36,433 nucleotides of DNA from Acidimicrobiia bacterium. Its GTDB lineage: Bacteria; Actinomycetota; Acidimicrobiia; Spongiisociales; ZC4RG35. The first letter of the stretch is position 1, and every line of letters starts with the position of its first letter. The translations under genes were made by a program, and so were the position numbers. The notes beneath the pieces were generated by a model, which saw only the letters and a list, made by a program, of their open reading frames with translations, did not search any database and was not told where the DNA came from. The stretch lies in contig JAICGW010000014.1 in NCBI GenBank assembly GCA_025922945.1, positions 1 through 36,433 of the forward strand, in the 5' to 3' direction. Shown piece by piece: positions 7,005 to 15,695 of the stretch.

Positions 7005-7021
7005 AGGGCTTTCGCCCCTAG
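7005..7021 (+). promoter_or_regulatory. DosR-box-like motif before the membrane gene at 7094
   Basis: Sequence AGGGCTTTCGCCCCTAG, ending 73 nt before the ATG at 7094. It is nearly identical to the copy at 5725-5741. With the copy at 6915-6931 it gives the divergent promoter region 6881-7093 one outward-facing motif per gene. Confidence 0.52.
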
Positions 7022-7093
7022 CGCACGCGGCAGCTCATTGTTCATGATCTACCCAGTGCCTCAAGAAGTGAGGCTGTACGGAGGTTATGTGCC

Positions 7094-7459
7094 ATGTGGC
7101 GCTTCTTGTTCATCGCCTTTCTGATCGCTCACGGGGGAGTCCACCTAGCCATGTGGCTCAGCCCGACCAAACCGGACGCACCGTTTACGGCCACCCATTC
7201 CTGGCTGGTGGGGGATCAGCGTGGACTGGCCGTGGTGCTCGCAGTCTTGGCGGCGACGCTTTTGGTTGTGAGCGGAGTCAGTCTCTGGACCGCCGGTTCG
7301 TGGTGGCGCTTTGTGGCCGTGGCCGGTCTCGCCATTTCGTTTCTTGTCATGATCGTGTTCTTCCACCCCTGGTTCATTCCGATTCAAATAATCAACGCCG
7401 GCCTCATCATCGCCTTGCTCTGGCTCGACTGGCCCTCGCAAGCGTTGGTAGGCGCATAG
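7094..7459 (+). CDS. Four-helix integral membrane protein, unknown function
   Basis: A 121-aa protein with GGAGG at 7080-7084 before the ATG. Hydrophobic helices lie at about residues 3-20, 44-66, 70-90 and 95-115. An early H-G-G-V-H-L motif and a late H-P-W-F near the third loop may be metal or haem ligands, but this is speculation. No named family is recognised. It converges on the acyltransferase gene with 26 nt between stops. Confidence 0.75.
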   Translation: MWRFLFIAFLIAHGGVHLAMWLSPTKPDAPFTATHSWLVGDQRGLAVVLAVLAATLLVVSGVSLWTAGSWWRFVAVAGLAISFLVMIVFFHPWFIPIQIINAGLIIALLWLDWPSQALVGA

Positions 7460-7485
7460 AGGGCGAGGCCGATGCGGGGTCAACG

Positions 7486-10215
7486 TCAGGACGTGAAGTG
7501 TTGAGACTTGACAGAGGGAACATCGACTAAGGCCAAATCGGCATCTTTCACTTCCTTGATGCGAATTCGCGCATCGACCACCTTGACCCCCTGACCGGGC
7601 GGCAAAACCTTGACTGGGTTCAGGTCCATTTCAGCGATCTGAGGGACGGCTGCGACGAGAGCCGACACTCTGAGGAGCAAATCTTTCACTGCCGGCTGGT
7701 CGCCGGGCGGAAGGTTGCGATATCCGTCGAGCAGCTTGGCACCTTTGATGCTTCGGATCATGGCGTCGGCATCGAGATCGGTCAGGGGATGGATCCGGAA
7801 GGCGACATCGCCCAAAAGTTCAACGAATACTCCACCGAGCCCGTACCCAATTAACGGCCCGAAGTTGGGATCGTCAGTGACGCCGATAAACACTTCGTGG
7901 CCGCTGGTGACCATTTCCTGCAGCAAGACACCATCCATCGCCGGAAGGGTTTCGGCCATTCCTCTATAGGCGCTGCGGATCTCAGCCGCCGACGAGAGAT
8001 TGAGCTTGACCCCCCCAACCTCTGTCTTGTGAAGAATGTCATCGGCGAGGACTTTCATCGCCAGTGGGTAGCCGACACGTTCGGCAGCGGCAACTGCTTT
8101 TTCTTCGTTGTCAGCGATTTCAGCACCCGGCATGGTGATCCCATAGCTGCTCAGGACAGATTCCACATCGGACGGAGAAAGCCAAACTCCGGCTGGGGCT
8201 GAGGAGAGCGCGGTCGAGACAATCGAGCGAACTCGGTCGGCGTTTGCGTCAGGAAAATCGGCGATGATGCCTGGAGGTCGGTCCCGCCAGCGCCCGTAAG
8301 CGACGGCCTTGGCCAGGGCCACAGCCGCCATTTCGGGGAACTTGAAGGACGGTATGGCTCGTTTGGTTCCGACTAGGTGCTTGGCAACCTCCTCCTTCTG
8401 CATGAAGACCGCGAGCGTCGTCACAGGCCCGTCGTATCGATCTACGACGTCAAGGATGGCCGTAGCGACGTCACGGGTTCCCCCGGCGGAAGTGGGCACG
8501 TAGATCACCAATACCGCGTCGACTTCCTTCGATTCGAGCAGAGCTGTGAGGCAGTGGCGATACTGATCGGCGCTCGCCGAGGCTATGAGGTCGATGGGAT
8601 TGCGCGTCGAGGCCTCTGGTGCCAGGGCATCAGCAATGACCAACTGCAATTCTTGGCTCAGCTCGGGCAGGTCGAGATTCGCCGACTCGATGGCGTCCGC
8701 GGCAAGAATGCCAGGTCCGCCACCATTGGTGACGATCGCCACACGGCTTCCCCTCGGCGCCGGTTGATTGGCCAACAGGGCAGCAACCGCGAACAACTCT
8801 TCGAGGGTGTCGGTGCGAACGACGCCTGACTGTTCGAAGAGCGCGTCGGCAGCAACGTCAAGACTGGCAAGAGCACCAGTGTGGGACGAGGCTGCCCGAC
8901 TACCGCTTACCGTCCGGCCGGACTTGACTGCAATGATGGGTTTCCGCTTTCCCACCCTGCGGGCAATGCGGTGAAAGCGCCGAGGGTTGCCGAAGGATTC
9001 GAGGTACAAGACGATGACGTCAGTCGCAGGGTCGTCCTCCCATGCAAGCAATAGGTCGTTGCCAGAAACGTCACCTTTGTTGCCAACCGAGATGAACTGC
9101 GAAATCCCGAGGTTGGTGCTCAGGGCGTAGTCAAGGATGGCAATTCCGAGGGCACCCGATTGACTCGACATCGCGACATTGCCGGTGGGGGGATAGATAA
9201 GGGAAAAGGTGCCGTTGAGTTGGGCCGAAACAGCCGTGTTGATTAAGCCCATACAGTTGGGCCCGACCATGCGCATCCCGGCTTCCCGGACAAAGCTGAC
9301 TAGTTCTCTTTCAAGTGCTCGACCGTGCTCGCCCACCTCGGAGAAACCAGCTGAGATCACCACCAATCCCCGCACGCCTTTCGCCGCGCAATCACGGGCG
9401 ACATCGAGGACGGCGGCGGCGGGAACTGCCACAAATGCGAGGTCGACAGGATCGGGCACATCCGTGATTGATCGATAGGCCCGAACAGATTGAACAACGG
9501 CTGCTGTTGAGTTGATTGGGAAGACCGGGCCAGTGAAACCGGTTCGGATCAGGTTGTTGAACAGCCGGTAACCGATCGAGCCAGGGGTCGTGCTGGCTCC
9601 GATCACCGCGATCGAACGTGGAAAGAACAAGGGGAGGATGGACGCGCTTACGGCGATCCGCTCTCGATACTCTTCCGCCGCCTGCGAGCCTTCGGTGATC
9701 TTCACCGGGAAATCAATCGTGTATGTGCCCGAGTCAAGAGTACGGGTCAATTCGTAGCCAGAATTACGGAGAACGCGCATCATTTGTACGTTCTCGCCCA
9801 GGACAAGCGCCTGGAATGCGCTGATGTTCTGCTGACGCGCGTAAACGGTTAGAAGCTGCAAAAGCTCAGTTCCAAGCCCTCGACCTTGATGAATATCCGA
9901 TACGGCGAACGCCACCTCTGCCATGTGGGGCTCGGCCGGCAGACGCTCGTAGTGCCCAATGGCGATGATCTCATCCTCATGCAGGGCCACGAAGGCCATA
10001 CGGTTGTGGTAGTCCACGTTTGTGAAGTACTGGAGTTCTGCTTCCGACAAGTGCGGCTTGACTTGGAAGAAGCGAAAGTAACGGCTCTGGTCACCGAGGG
10101 TGCCGAAAAAGGCCTTCAGGCGATCGACGTCGTCAGGAGCTATGGGCCGAATGCGTACGACACCTCCATCTCTGAGAACGAGGTCCACGTCATATGCGTT
10201 GGGATACGTGACCAC
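7486..10215 (-). CDS. Protein acyltransferase: GNAT fused to NDP-forming acyl-CoA synthetase
   Basis: A 909-aa protein from a GTG; the ribosome site is weak. An N-terminal GNAT domain (about 10-165) carries the acetyl-CoA loop Q-G-R-G-L-G. Next come a CoA-binding Rossmann domain (about 190-300), a succinyl-CoA-synthetase-like domain with H445 in S-H-T-G-A-L (the phosphorylated His in active ADP-forming synthetases), and an ATP-grasp domain (about 690-895). This is the Pat/PatA architecture of enzymes that acetylate lysines, typically on acetyl-CoA synthetases. The GNAT comes first, as in the Streptomyces-type (type II) enzymes, whereas in Salmonella Pat it is last. In Pat proteins the synthetase part is often inactive. 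Here H445 is kept, so synthetase activity cannot be excluded. Confidence 0.88.
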   Translation of the reverse strand: MVTYPNAYDVDLVLRDGGVVRIRPIAPDDVDRLKAFFGTLGDQSRYFRFFQVKPHLSEAELQYFTNVDYHNRMAFVALHEDEIIAIGHYERLPAEPHMAEVAFAVSDIHQGRGLGTELLQLLTVYARQQNISAFQALVLGENVQMMRVLRNSGYELTRTLDSGTYTIDFPVKITEGSQAAEEYRERIAVSASILPLFFPRSIAVIGASTTPGSIGYRLFNNLIRTGFTGPVFPINSTAAVVQSVRAYRSITDVPDPVDLAFVAVPAAAVLDVARDCAAKGVRGLVVISAGFSEVGEHGRALERELVSFVREAGMRMVGPNCMGLINTAVSAQLNGTFSLIYPPTGNVAMSSQSGALGIAILDYALSTNLGISQFISVGNKGDVSGNDLLLAWEDDPATDVIVLYLESFGNPRRFHRIARRVGKRKPIIAVKSGRTVSGSRAASSHTGALASLDVAADALFEQSGVVRTDTLEELFAVAALLANQPAPRGSRVAIVTNGGGPGILAADAIESANLDLPELSQELQLVIADALAPEASTRNPIDLIASASADQYRHCLTALLESKEVDAVLVIYVPTSAGGTRDVATAILDVVDRYDGPVTTLAVFMQKEEVAKHLVGTKRAIPSFKFPEMAAVALAKAVAYGRWRDRPPGIIADFPDANADRVRSIVSTALSSAPAGVWLSPSDVESVLSSYGITMPGAEIADNEEKAVAAAERVGYPLAMKVLADDILHKTEVGGVKLNLSSAAEIRSAYRGMAETLPAMDGVLLQEMVTSGHEVFIGVTDDPNFGPLIGYGLGGVFVELLGDVAFRIHPLTDLDADAMIRSIKGAKLLDGYRNLPPGDQPAVKDLLLRVSALVAAVPQIAEMDLNPVKVLPPGQGVKVVDARIRIKEVKDADLALVDVPSVKSQHFTS

Positions 10216-10321
10216 GAGGGGAGGCTATCCGGGCCACCCGGACGCGACTCGATTCCCGGGGACGCTTGGAAGTCCTGACCGAGCAGTAGCCCGACTTCGC
10301 GGCAATTCGAGATCGTTCTCC

Positions 10322-10375
10322 GACAACGACGCCCGAACGGGCCGACCCCCATTGTTCGGGGGTGAAACGGTTGTC
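10322..10375 (-). terminator. Compound hairpin after the P-type ATPase gene
   Basis: Just downstream of the ATPase stop, a 6-bp stem with a 7-nt loop (10345-10350 with 10358-10363) is nested inside an outer 6-bp pairing (10322-10327 with 10370-10375). There is no T-tract. It may terminate the ATPase transcript before the acyltransferase gene. The rest of the 164-base gap holds a weak half-match to the regulatory motif near 10260-10276. Confidence 0.38.
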
Positions 10376-10379
10376 ACGT

Positions 10380-13076
10380 TCAAGCTATCCACCGAGGACG
10401 CTTGCCGGGTTGCCAATCTCGGGCGCCGATCGCGCCCAGGAGGACCACCGGGATCACGCCGGCTAATGCAGCTGCTATCCAGCCGGTTCGATCCAGGGCT
10501 ACGACTCCGAATATCTCACGCCAGGGCCCGACGACGGCCGCGACCTGCAACAAGAGTCCGAGGCCGATCGCCAGCAAAAGTCTTGGATTCGGCAGGTGGG
10601 TTCGAAGGGGCAGGCGGACGACATTGGCGTAGAGAAGGTGCCCGGCCACTAGCGCCGTGAACATCACTGTGCGGGCCTCATCCCACGACGCTCCTGCGGA
10701 CCGAACAACAACCAAGGACGCCACTGCTCCTCCGCCTATCAACACCGCTCTGCCGGCCAGCATCGCCAGCCGGCTGGCGGAAAGCAGGTCAACCATCGTC
10801 GACCCCCTTCGGCGATTCAACAGATCTTCGCGATGGCGGTCGAACCCTAGGGCGAGTGCAGGAAGGCCATCGGTCAGCAGGTTGATCCACAGGAGTTGCA
10901 GGGGGAACAATGGAATGCCTAGGTCGGGAAAGAAGACCAAACCGGACAGCACCACCAGCACCTCCGACAGATTCCCCGCAACGAGGTAGTCGACCACCTT
11001 GCGGATGTTGTCGAAGATCGCCCGACCTTCCCGCACGGCTTTAGTGACGAGGTCGAGATCGTCGTCCGTGATCACGAGGTCCGCGGCTTCACGAGCGACC
11101 TGACTTCCTCCTTTTCCCATCGCCACTCCGATGTCGGCCTGGCGCAGCGCCGGAGCATCATTGACTCCATCTCCGGTAACCGCCACCACATGACCTGCCT
11201 GTTGAAAAGCCTCAACGAGTCTGAGCTTCTGCTCCGGCTCCACGCGGGCATAGACCCGAATCGACCACGGGTCCGGCGGCAACCCATGTGCTCGTAAGTC
11301 GCTCCCGGTCATCACCTCGTCCTCGTGCTGGGCGAGCCCCGCGGCTCTGGCGACGTTCAAGGCGGTGCCGGCGTGATCGCCAGTGACCATAATGAGGTCG
11401 ACTCCTGCCTTTCTCGTGCGCTCGACAGTGGATGCGGCCTCGGGGCGAAGAGGATCCTCCATGACGGCGAGCCCGGCCAGGGTCATCCCTTGCTCCAGCA
11501 CCTCTAGACTCGTTGGCGGCAATTGGCAGGAGCGATAGGCCAACGCCAAAATTCGCCCCCCAGCTGCCGCGAGTTCGTCTACGTGCTCTAGCAGTGCTGC
11601 GCGGTCCTCCTCAGTTGCTGGCCGTTGGGAGCCATCGGCCAAGAGCAAGCACCGAGTGATGGCAAGCACCTTTTCGGGCGCTCCTTTGGTCAGGATTTCA
11701 ACTCCGTCATCGCTCTCGTGCAGGGTGCTCATCATTTTGCGGTGGGAGTCGAAGGGCAGATTGCCAATTCGTGGATGGCTCGTTCGGAGTCCCCGGACCT
11801 CCAGAGGGTCGTAGGGCTCGAGCAACGCGATCTCGACCGGGTCCCCTTGCGGGGGTTCGACCGAGGCATCGTTGCATAGGGTGGCGACATGGAAAATTGC
11901 CCGCCGCAATTCTCCGGATAGCTCGGTCGGCCGCAGAGGCTCTCCATCGTTGGGAACAATCGAAGAAAGCGAAAGCCGATTCTGGGTAAGAGTCCCTGTC
12001 TTGTCGGTGAGCAGGACGGTGGTGGACCCGAGGGTTTCGACGGCCGGCAAGTTGCGGACGATGGCCCCTTCGCGCGCCATCCGCTTCACTCCCAAAGCGA
12101 GGCTCAAGGTGACCACGGTCGGCAGGCCCTCTGGCACGGCTGCCACCGCAAGCGCCACTGCGGCCAGAAAAGCTTGCCCGGTGGCGCCAGGTGTATCGCC
12201 CAGCCTGAGCTTTATCAGAAGGAAGACCAAAGCCGAGATCCCGATTGCCGCCTGCCCGAGACGCGCCGTCAGCCTGGCCAGCTTTTTCTGAAGAGGTGTC
12301 GGCGGAGACTCCCTGCTGAGGTGACTGGCGAGGCGCCCCATTTGGGTTGCGGGACCTGTGGCGATCACCAGACCACGTCCGGAGCCCCCTGTGACCAGAG
12401 TGCCTCCATACACCATCCACGAGCGGTCGCCTAACGGCAGTGTCATGTCGCCTTGGGCGGCCGCAAGCTTCGATACCCCCAACGACTCGCCGGTTAAGAG
12501 CGATTCGTTGACTTCGAGCGACCACCCTTCGATCAGCCAAGAATCCGCCGCGACGAGATCGCCCGCCGCCAGCATCACCACATCGCCTGGCACTAGTTCT
12601 GCAGAAGCAACCACAACCGTTTCCCCGGATCGGATCACCGTTGCGGTCGGGGCAGCGGCCGACCGGAGTGCCTCGAGCGCCGAAGCGGCCCGTTCCTCTT
12701 GAATGACGGCGATGACGACGTTGATGGCGACGATGGCGGTTATGGCCATTGCATCAATGGGCTCTCTGAGCGCCAACAAGCTGACCACTGCGGCGGCGAG
12801 AAGGAGGAGCGACATTGGTTCGCGGCTATGCCGCCAGATGCGCTCGATCAATGAGGATCGGGGCGCACTGGGAAGCTCGTTGCGTCCCGCGCTAAGTCGG
12901 TGAGCTGCCTCGGATGTGTCGAGACCCAAGTCGAGTTCTGTCTTGAGCTCCCGAGCCAGTGTGTCAAGCCTCACAGAACCAGGTTGGACGAACGAGTTGC
13001 TTTCCACGTGACCGATTTGGTAAGACGATGCGAATTTATGCGCAAATACGTCCCCCTGGGGAGGGCCGTAGGTCAT
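10380..13076 (-). CDS. P2A-type cation P-type ATPase, Ca2+-pump-like (CtpF-like)
   Basis: An 898-aa protein, full length for the family. Order: N-terminal cation ATPase domain (about 30-100), actuator domain with T-G-E-S, M4 helix with P-E316-G-L-P, phosphorylation site D358 in D-K-T-G-T-L-T, nucleotide-binding domain, hinge T-G-D-G-V-N-D-A-P, and C-terminal helices. The SERCA-type Ca2+ ligands are present: Glu in the M4 P-E-G-L-P, N and E in the M5 segment A-G-N-L-S-E-V, and N and D in the M6 segment [10 protein letters not shown]. This points to Ca2+ export, though Mn2+ is possible. Mycobacterial CtpF, in the DosR regulon, is the closest named type I can suggest. The start is uncertain: purines touch the ATG directly, and later GTGs exist. 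Confidence 0.9.
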   Translation of the reverse strand: MTYGPPQGDVFAHKFASSYQIGHVESNSFVQPGSVRLDTLARELKTELDLGLDTSEAAHRLSAGRNELPSAPRSSLIERIWRHSREPMSLLLLAAAVVSLLALREPIDAMAITAIVAINVVIAVIQEERAASALEALRSAAAPTATVIRSGETVVVASAELVPGDVVMLAAGDLVAADSWLIEGWSLEVNESLLTGESLGVSKLAAAQGDMTLPLGDRSWMVYGGTLVTGGSGRGLVIATGPATQMGRLASHLSRESPPTPLQKKLARLTARLGQAAIGISALVFLLIKLRLGDTPGATGQAFLAAVALAVAAVPEGLPTVVTLSLALGVKRMAREGAIVRNLPAVETLGSTTVLLTDKTGTLTQNRLSLSSIVPNDGEPLRPTELSGELRRAIFHVATLCNDASVEPPQGDPVEIALLEPYDPLEVRGLRTSHPRIGNLPFDSHRKMMSTLHESDDGVEILTKGAPEKVLAITRCLLLADGSQRPATEEDRAALLEHVDELAAAGGRILALAYRSCQLPPTSLEVLEQGMTLAGLAVMEDPLRPEAASTVERTRKAGVDLIMVTGDHAGTALNVARAAGLAQHEDEVMTGSDLRAHGLPPDPWSIRVYARVEPEQKLRLVEAFQQAGHVVAVTGDGVNDAPALRQADIGVAMGKGGSQVAREAADLVITDDDLDLVTKAVREGRAIFDNIRKVVDYLVAGNLSEVLVVLSGLVFFPDLGIPLFPLQLLWINLLTDGLPALALGFDRHREDLLNRRRGSTMVDLLSASRLAMLAGRAVLIGGGAVASLVVVRSAGASWDEARTVMFTALVAGHLLYANVVRLPLRTHLPNPRLLLAIGLGLLLQVAAVVGPWREIFGVVALDRTGWIAAALAGVIPVVLLGAIGARDWQPGKRPRWIA

Positions 13077-13290
13077 TCCCCCGGAAAATATGGCTTACAA
13101 ATCGCGGCCGGGACTGGACATGCACAGGAGTCGTTGTGGATTCGAGGCCTCACCGTTCGGGTCCTCGAAGTCCTCGCGACCACCAAGCAGGTTCACGTCC
13201 TTCCAAGGAACGATGTCTTCAAGAAATCCCGGACGGGCTGTTTGCGAGTCAACCCCGGCGACTCGGGACATAGGCAAGGAGGCAAGAGCC

Positions 13291-13635
13291 GTGAGTGAGC
13301 TTTTGGGGATCGTTCGTTTCAAGTTTCATCAAGACAGGGTCGAGGAGTTCAAACGCCTGTCCGCTCAGTGCATGGAAATCGTCCGGGCCAAGGACCCCGG
13401 CACCCTGCAATACGACACCTATTTCAACGAGGATCAGTCGGAGGCAATCGTCATCGAGCGTTTTCGGGACTCCGAGGCCCTCATCGAGCACAGTGCCAAC
13501 CTCGCCCACCTAACGCCGGCGATTCTGGAGACCGGCTCGGTGTCCGGGGAGCTCCTCGGTGAGCCCAGCGCCGAGCTCAAGGCAAAGCTGACCGGCGACC
13601 AACCCCAGCTCTTTACGCCCTACCAGTTGATGTAG
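13291..13635 (+). CDS. ABM-superfamily (YgiN-like) monooxygenase-type protein
   Basis: A 114-aa protein from a GTG at 13291, with AAGGAGG 8 nt upstream. The sequence fits the dimeric alpha/beta-barrel antibiotic biosynthesis monooxygenase fold: a first strand G-I-V-R-F-K-F, a helix with F-K-R-L-S, a G-T-L-Q-Y-D-T-Y-F strand and I-V-I-E-R-F-R-D-S-E-A. Small ABM proteins act as cofactor-free quinone oxygenases or haem/isomerase-type enzymes, so the substrate is unknown. It is divergent from the P-type ATPase across 214 bases without a gene. Confidence 0.78.
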   Translation: MSELLGIVRFKFHQDRVEEFKRLSAQCMEIVRAKDPGTLQYDTYFNEDQSEAIVIERFRDSEALIEHSANLAHLTPAILETGSVSGELLGEPSAELKAKLTGDQPQLFTPYQLM

Positions 13636-13648
13636 ACGCGAATCGAGG

Positions 13649-14251
13649 TCACGTAGCGGGGTTGGCGCCGGGCGGACCTTCGAGCACCGTGGGAACGTAT
13701 TCGAGCAACTGAATGCTGTCGTCGAATGTCTGGTGGGCGACTAGCTCGAGGGCGACATCGGGATAGCCGTCGTAGATCCGGTCCCGGCCTGTGCTCCCCG
13801 TGATCACCGGGAAGACCCCCACCCGGAAGCGGTCCACCAGACCGGCTTTGAGGAGCGAGCGGCACAAACTGATGCTGCCGAGGGTGTGCAGCGGACTGGT
13901 GACATCGCGCTTCATCGCTCTCACAGTCTCCACCGCATCACCGGCGACTAGCCGCGTGTTGGCCCACGACAACGGCTCTTTGAGTGTCGAGGAGAACACC
14001 ACCTTGGGCTGTTTGGTGAGCACGGCCATGGCGGCGTTTTCGTCGGTGGAGCTATCCGTTCTCGCCGCTTCGCTGGCGAATCCCGACATCAGGCGGTAGG
14101 TGTTCGCTCCCATCAGGGTGGTGTAGTCCTGCGGTTGTTGTTCGAGCCAAGCCAGATATTCGGGACCCTCGAGCCCCCACCAACCCGGCCAGCCTTCGGC
14201 TGCCCCAAAACCGTCCAACGAGGTGATGAAATCCACCATCAATTCCGCCAT
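13649..14251 (-). CDS. Dihydrofolate-reductase-like (RibD C-terminal domain) protein
   Basis: About 200 aa from an ATG at 14251 preceded by AAAGGAGAG. The frame extends to 14287 but without a ribosome site. It begins with the family pattern D-F-I-T-S-L-D-G-F and contains L-M-G-A-N-T-Y, V-V-F-S-S-T-L and a late G-S-I-S-L-C-R-S-L-L, typical of the RibD_C/YyaP group of NADPH-dependent reductases. The physiological substrate of these standalone proteins is mostly unknown. It converges on the ABM gene with 13 nt between them. A second member of this family is fused to a cyclase at 27637. Confidence 0.82.
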   Translation of the reverse strand: MAELMVDFITSLDGFGAAEGWPGWWGLEGPEYLAWLEQQPQDYTTLMGANTYRLMSGFASEAARTDSSTDENAAMAVLTKQPKVVFSSTLKEPLSWANTRLVAGDAVETVRAMKRDVTSPLHTLGSISLCRSLLKAGLVDRFRVGVFPVITGSTGRDRIYDGYPDVALELVAHQTFDDSIQLLEYVPTVLEGPPGANPAT

Positions 14252-14318
14252 TTGCTCTCCTTTGGTCGATTCTGAGCATTGCGACATGAACGGTGTGGCG
14301 ATGGCGCCGACACGAGCA

Positions 14319-15614
14319 TCATTTCGCTAAGCGATCAGCGAGCGCCTGACGGGATCTCTGAGATTCGTCGGCGGTCTCGGACCTCCCGAGCAGGTACCAG
14401 GTCTCCATTTCGCCTTTGCCCTTGACGGCGATTTTGCCGCGCCGCTCGAACTCGAACTCATCCTTGAGAAGCTCGTAGGTGGGTCGGGTGACCTGGATCC
14501 GACCGGGCGTGCCACCCGACTCCATCCGGGAAGCGGTGTTCACCGCGTCGCCCCAGAGGTCGTAGAGGAACTTGTGCCGCCCGATGACGCCGGCCACCAC
14601 CGGCCCCGAGTTGATCCCGATTCGCAGTTGAAAGCCAAGGTCGCCACAAGGGCCGTCGGGTGCAGTCGAGCCAACCATGTCGAGCGCCACCAGGGCGATC
14701 GCCCGCGCGTGGTCTGGCCGCGGAATCGGTACCCCGGCGGCGACCATGTAGGCATCGCCAATGGTTTTGATCTTCTCGAGCCCGTGCCGCTCGGCGAGGG
14801 TGTCGAAGTGGCTAAAGAGCCGATCGAGCAGACCCACGATCTCGGCAGCCGGCAGGTCCTTTGAGCGGGCAGTGAAATCGACCACGTCGGCGAACAGCAC
14901 CGACGCTGCCGCGAACTGGTCCGCGATGGTGCGGGGTTCACCCTTGAGCCGGTCGGCGATGGAGGTGGGGAGGATGTTGAGGAGCAGGCCTTCGGATCGC
15001 TGCTGCTCTGACTGGAGCGCCGATAAGGCTTCCTCGCGCTGCCTGGCGAACAGAACCAGCAGCGTGAAGAAGATCGTCCCGCCGACGGTGACGTTAAGGG
15101 CCAGGAGAAGGCCGGAGAACCACTCGGGCAGCGGGGATGTGATCCCTAGCGCGATTCCGGCGAACCCTGACGCAAGGAAGATCGTGACGAACGCGAAGAA
15201 CCACCGGATGCCGGCGCGCACCCCATCGAAGACCAGCGCGCCGAGCGGGGCGAGGATGCCCCAGATGCCTGGCGACCCGCCGGGCAGAAAGCCGCCGAGG
15301 GCGATCATCGAGAGCGTCGGCGCGAGGAGGATGTCGGCGAGCTGGATGCGTAGGAGCAGACGGAAATTGCCAGTCCGCGAGAAGAGCCCGATGGACCCGA
15401 TCGAGATCAGCGCGTAGAGCAGCGCCAACGAGCCCGACCAGGCGCCGAAGGCAAGATAGAGGCCAGCCCACAAGAACGAGATCGGCAGGATCAGAATTGC
15501 GATCCGGACGAGAAGTGCCTTGCGGAGTCGCACATCCTGTTCGTCGGCGGGGTCGGCCCCGATTGTCGCGAGCCGCTCCCCGAGGCGGTCGAAGAGGCTC
15601 CCCAGGTTCGTCAC
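14319..15614 (-). CDS. Six-TM membrane class III adenylyl cyclase
   Basis: A 431-aa protein from a GTG without a clear ribosome site. About six hydrophobic helices fill residues 32-190. A short linker (about 195-225, Glu/Gln-rich, probably coiled-coil) leads to the catalytic domain (about 230-410). The metal-binding aspartates D243 (F-A-D-V-V) and D287 (G-D-A-Y-M) are present. The K in E-K-I-K-T-I-G-D and the D in Y-D-L-W-G-D are those expected for ATP rather than GTP, and N-x3-R is kept in V-N-T-A-S-R-M. The layout resembles mycobacterial Rv1625c, where six helices precede one catalytic domain that must dimerise. It should make cAMP at the membrane. A cNMP-binding protein is encoded about 4 kb away. 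Confidence 0.9.
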   Translation of the reverse strand: MTNLGSLFDRLGERLATIGADPADEQDVRLRKALLVRIAILILPISFLWAGLYLAFGAWSGSLALLYALISIGSIGLFSRTGNFRLLLRIQLADILLAPTLSMIALGGFLPGGSPGIWGILAPLGALVFDGVRAGIRWFFAFVTIFLASGFAGIALGITSPLPEWFSGLLLALNVTVGGTIFFTLLVLFARQREEALSALQSEQQRSEGLLLNILPTSIADRLKGEPRTIADQFAAASVLFADVVDFTARSKDLPAAEIVGLLDRLFSHFDTLAERHGLEKIKTIGDAYMVAAGVPIPRPDHARAIALVALDMVGSTAPDGPCGDLGFQLRIGINSGPVVAGVIGRHKFLYDLWGDAVNTASRMESGGTPGRIQVTRPTYELLKDEFEFERRGKIAVKGKGEMETWYLLGRSETADESQRSRQALADRLAK

Positions 15615-15695
15615 CGCGCGAGGATACGCAGGCCCGCGAACCGGCCGCTCGCAGGGGTCGATTGGCGAGTTCGCTTCGCTATGCGGGAGTCGTTG

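Noticed and set aside
7482-7493. Short palindrome ACGTC-AG-GACGT between the convergent genes at 7459 and 7486
   Set aside because: A 5-bp stem is too short for a terminator, and it overlaps the acyltransferase stop.
11707-12540. A 277-codon frame inside the P-type ATPase gene on the same strand
   Set aside because: It is an alternate frame of a certain gene. Its product is Arg/Gly/Pro-rich with no domain.
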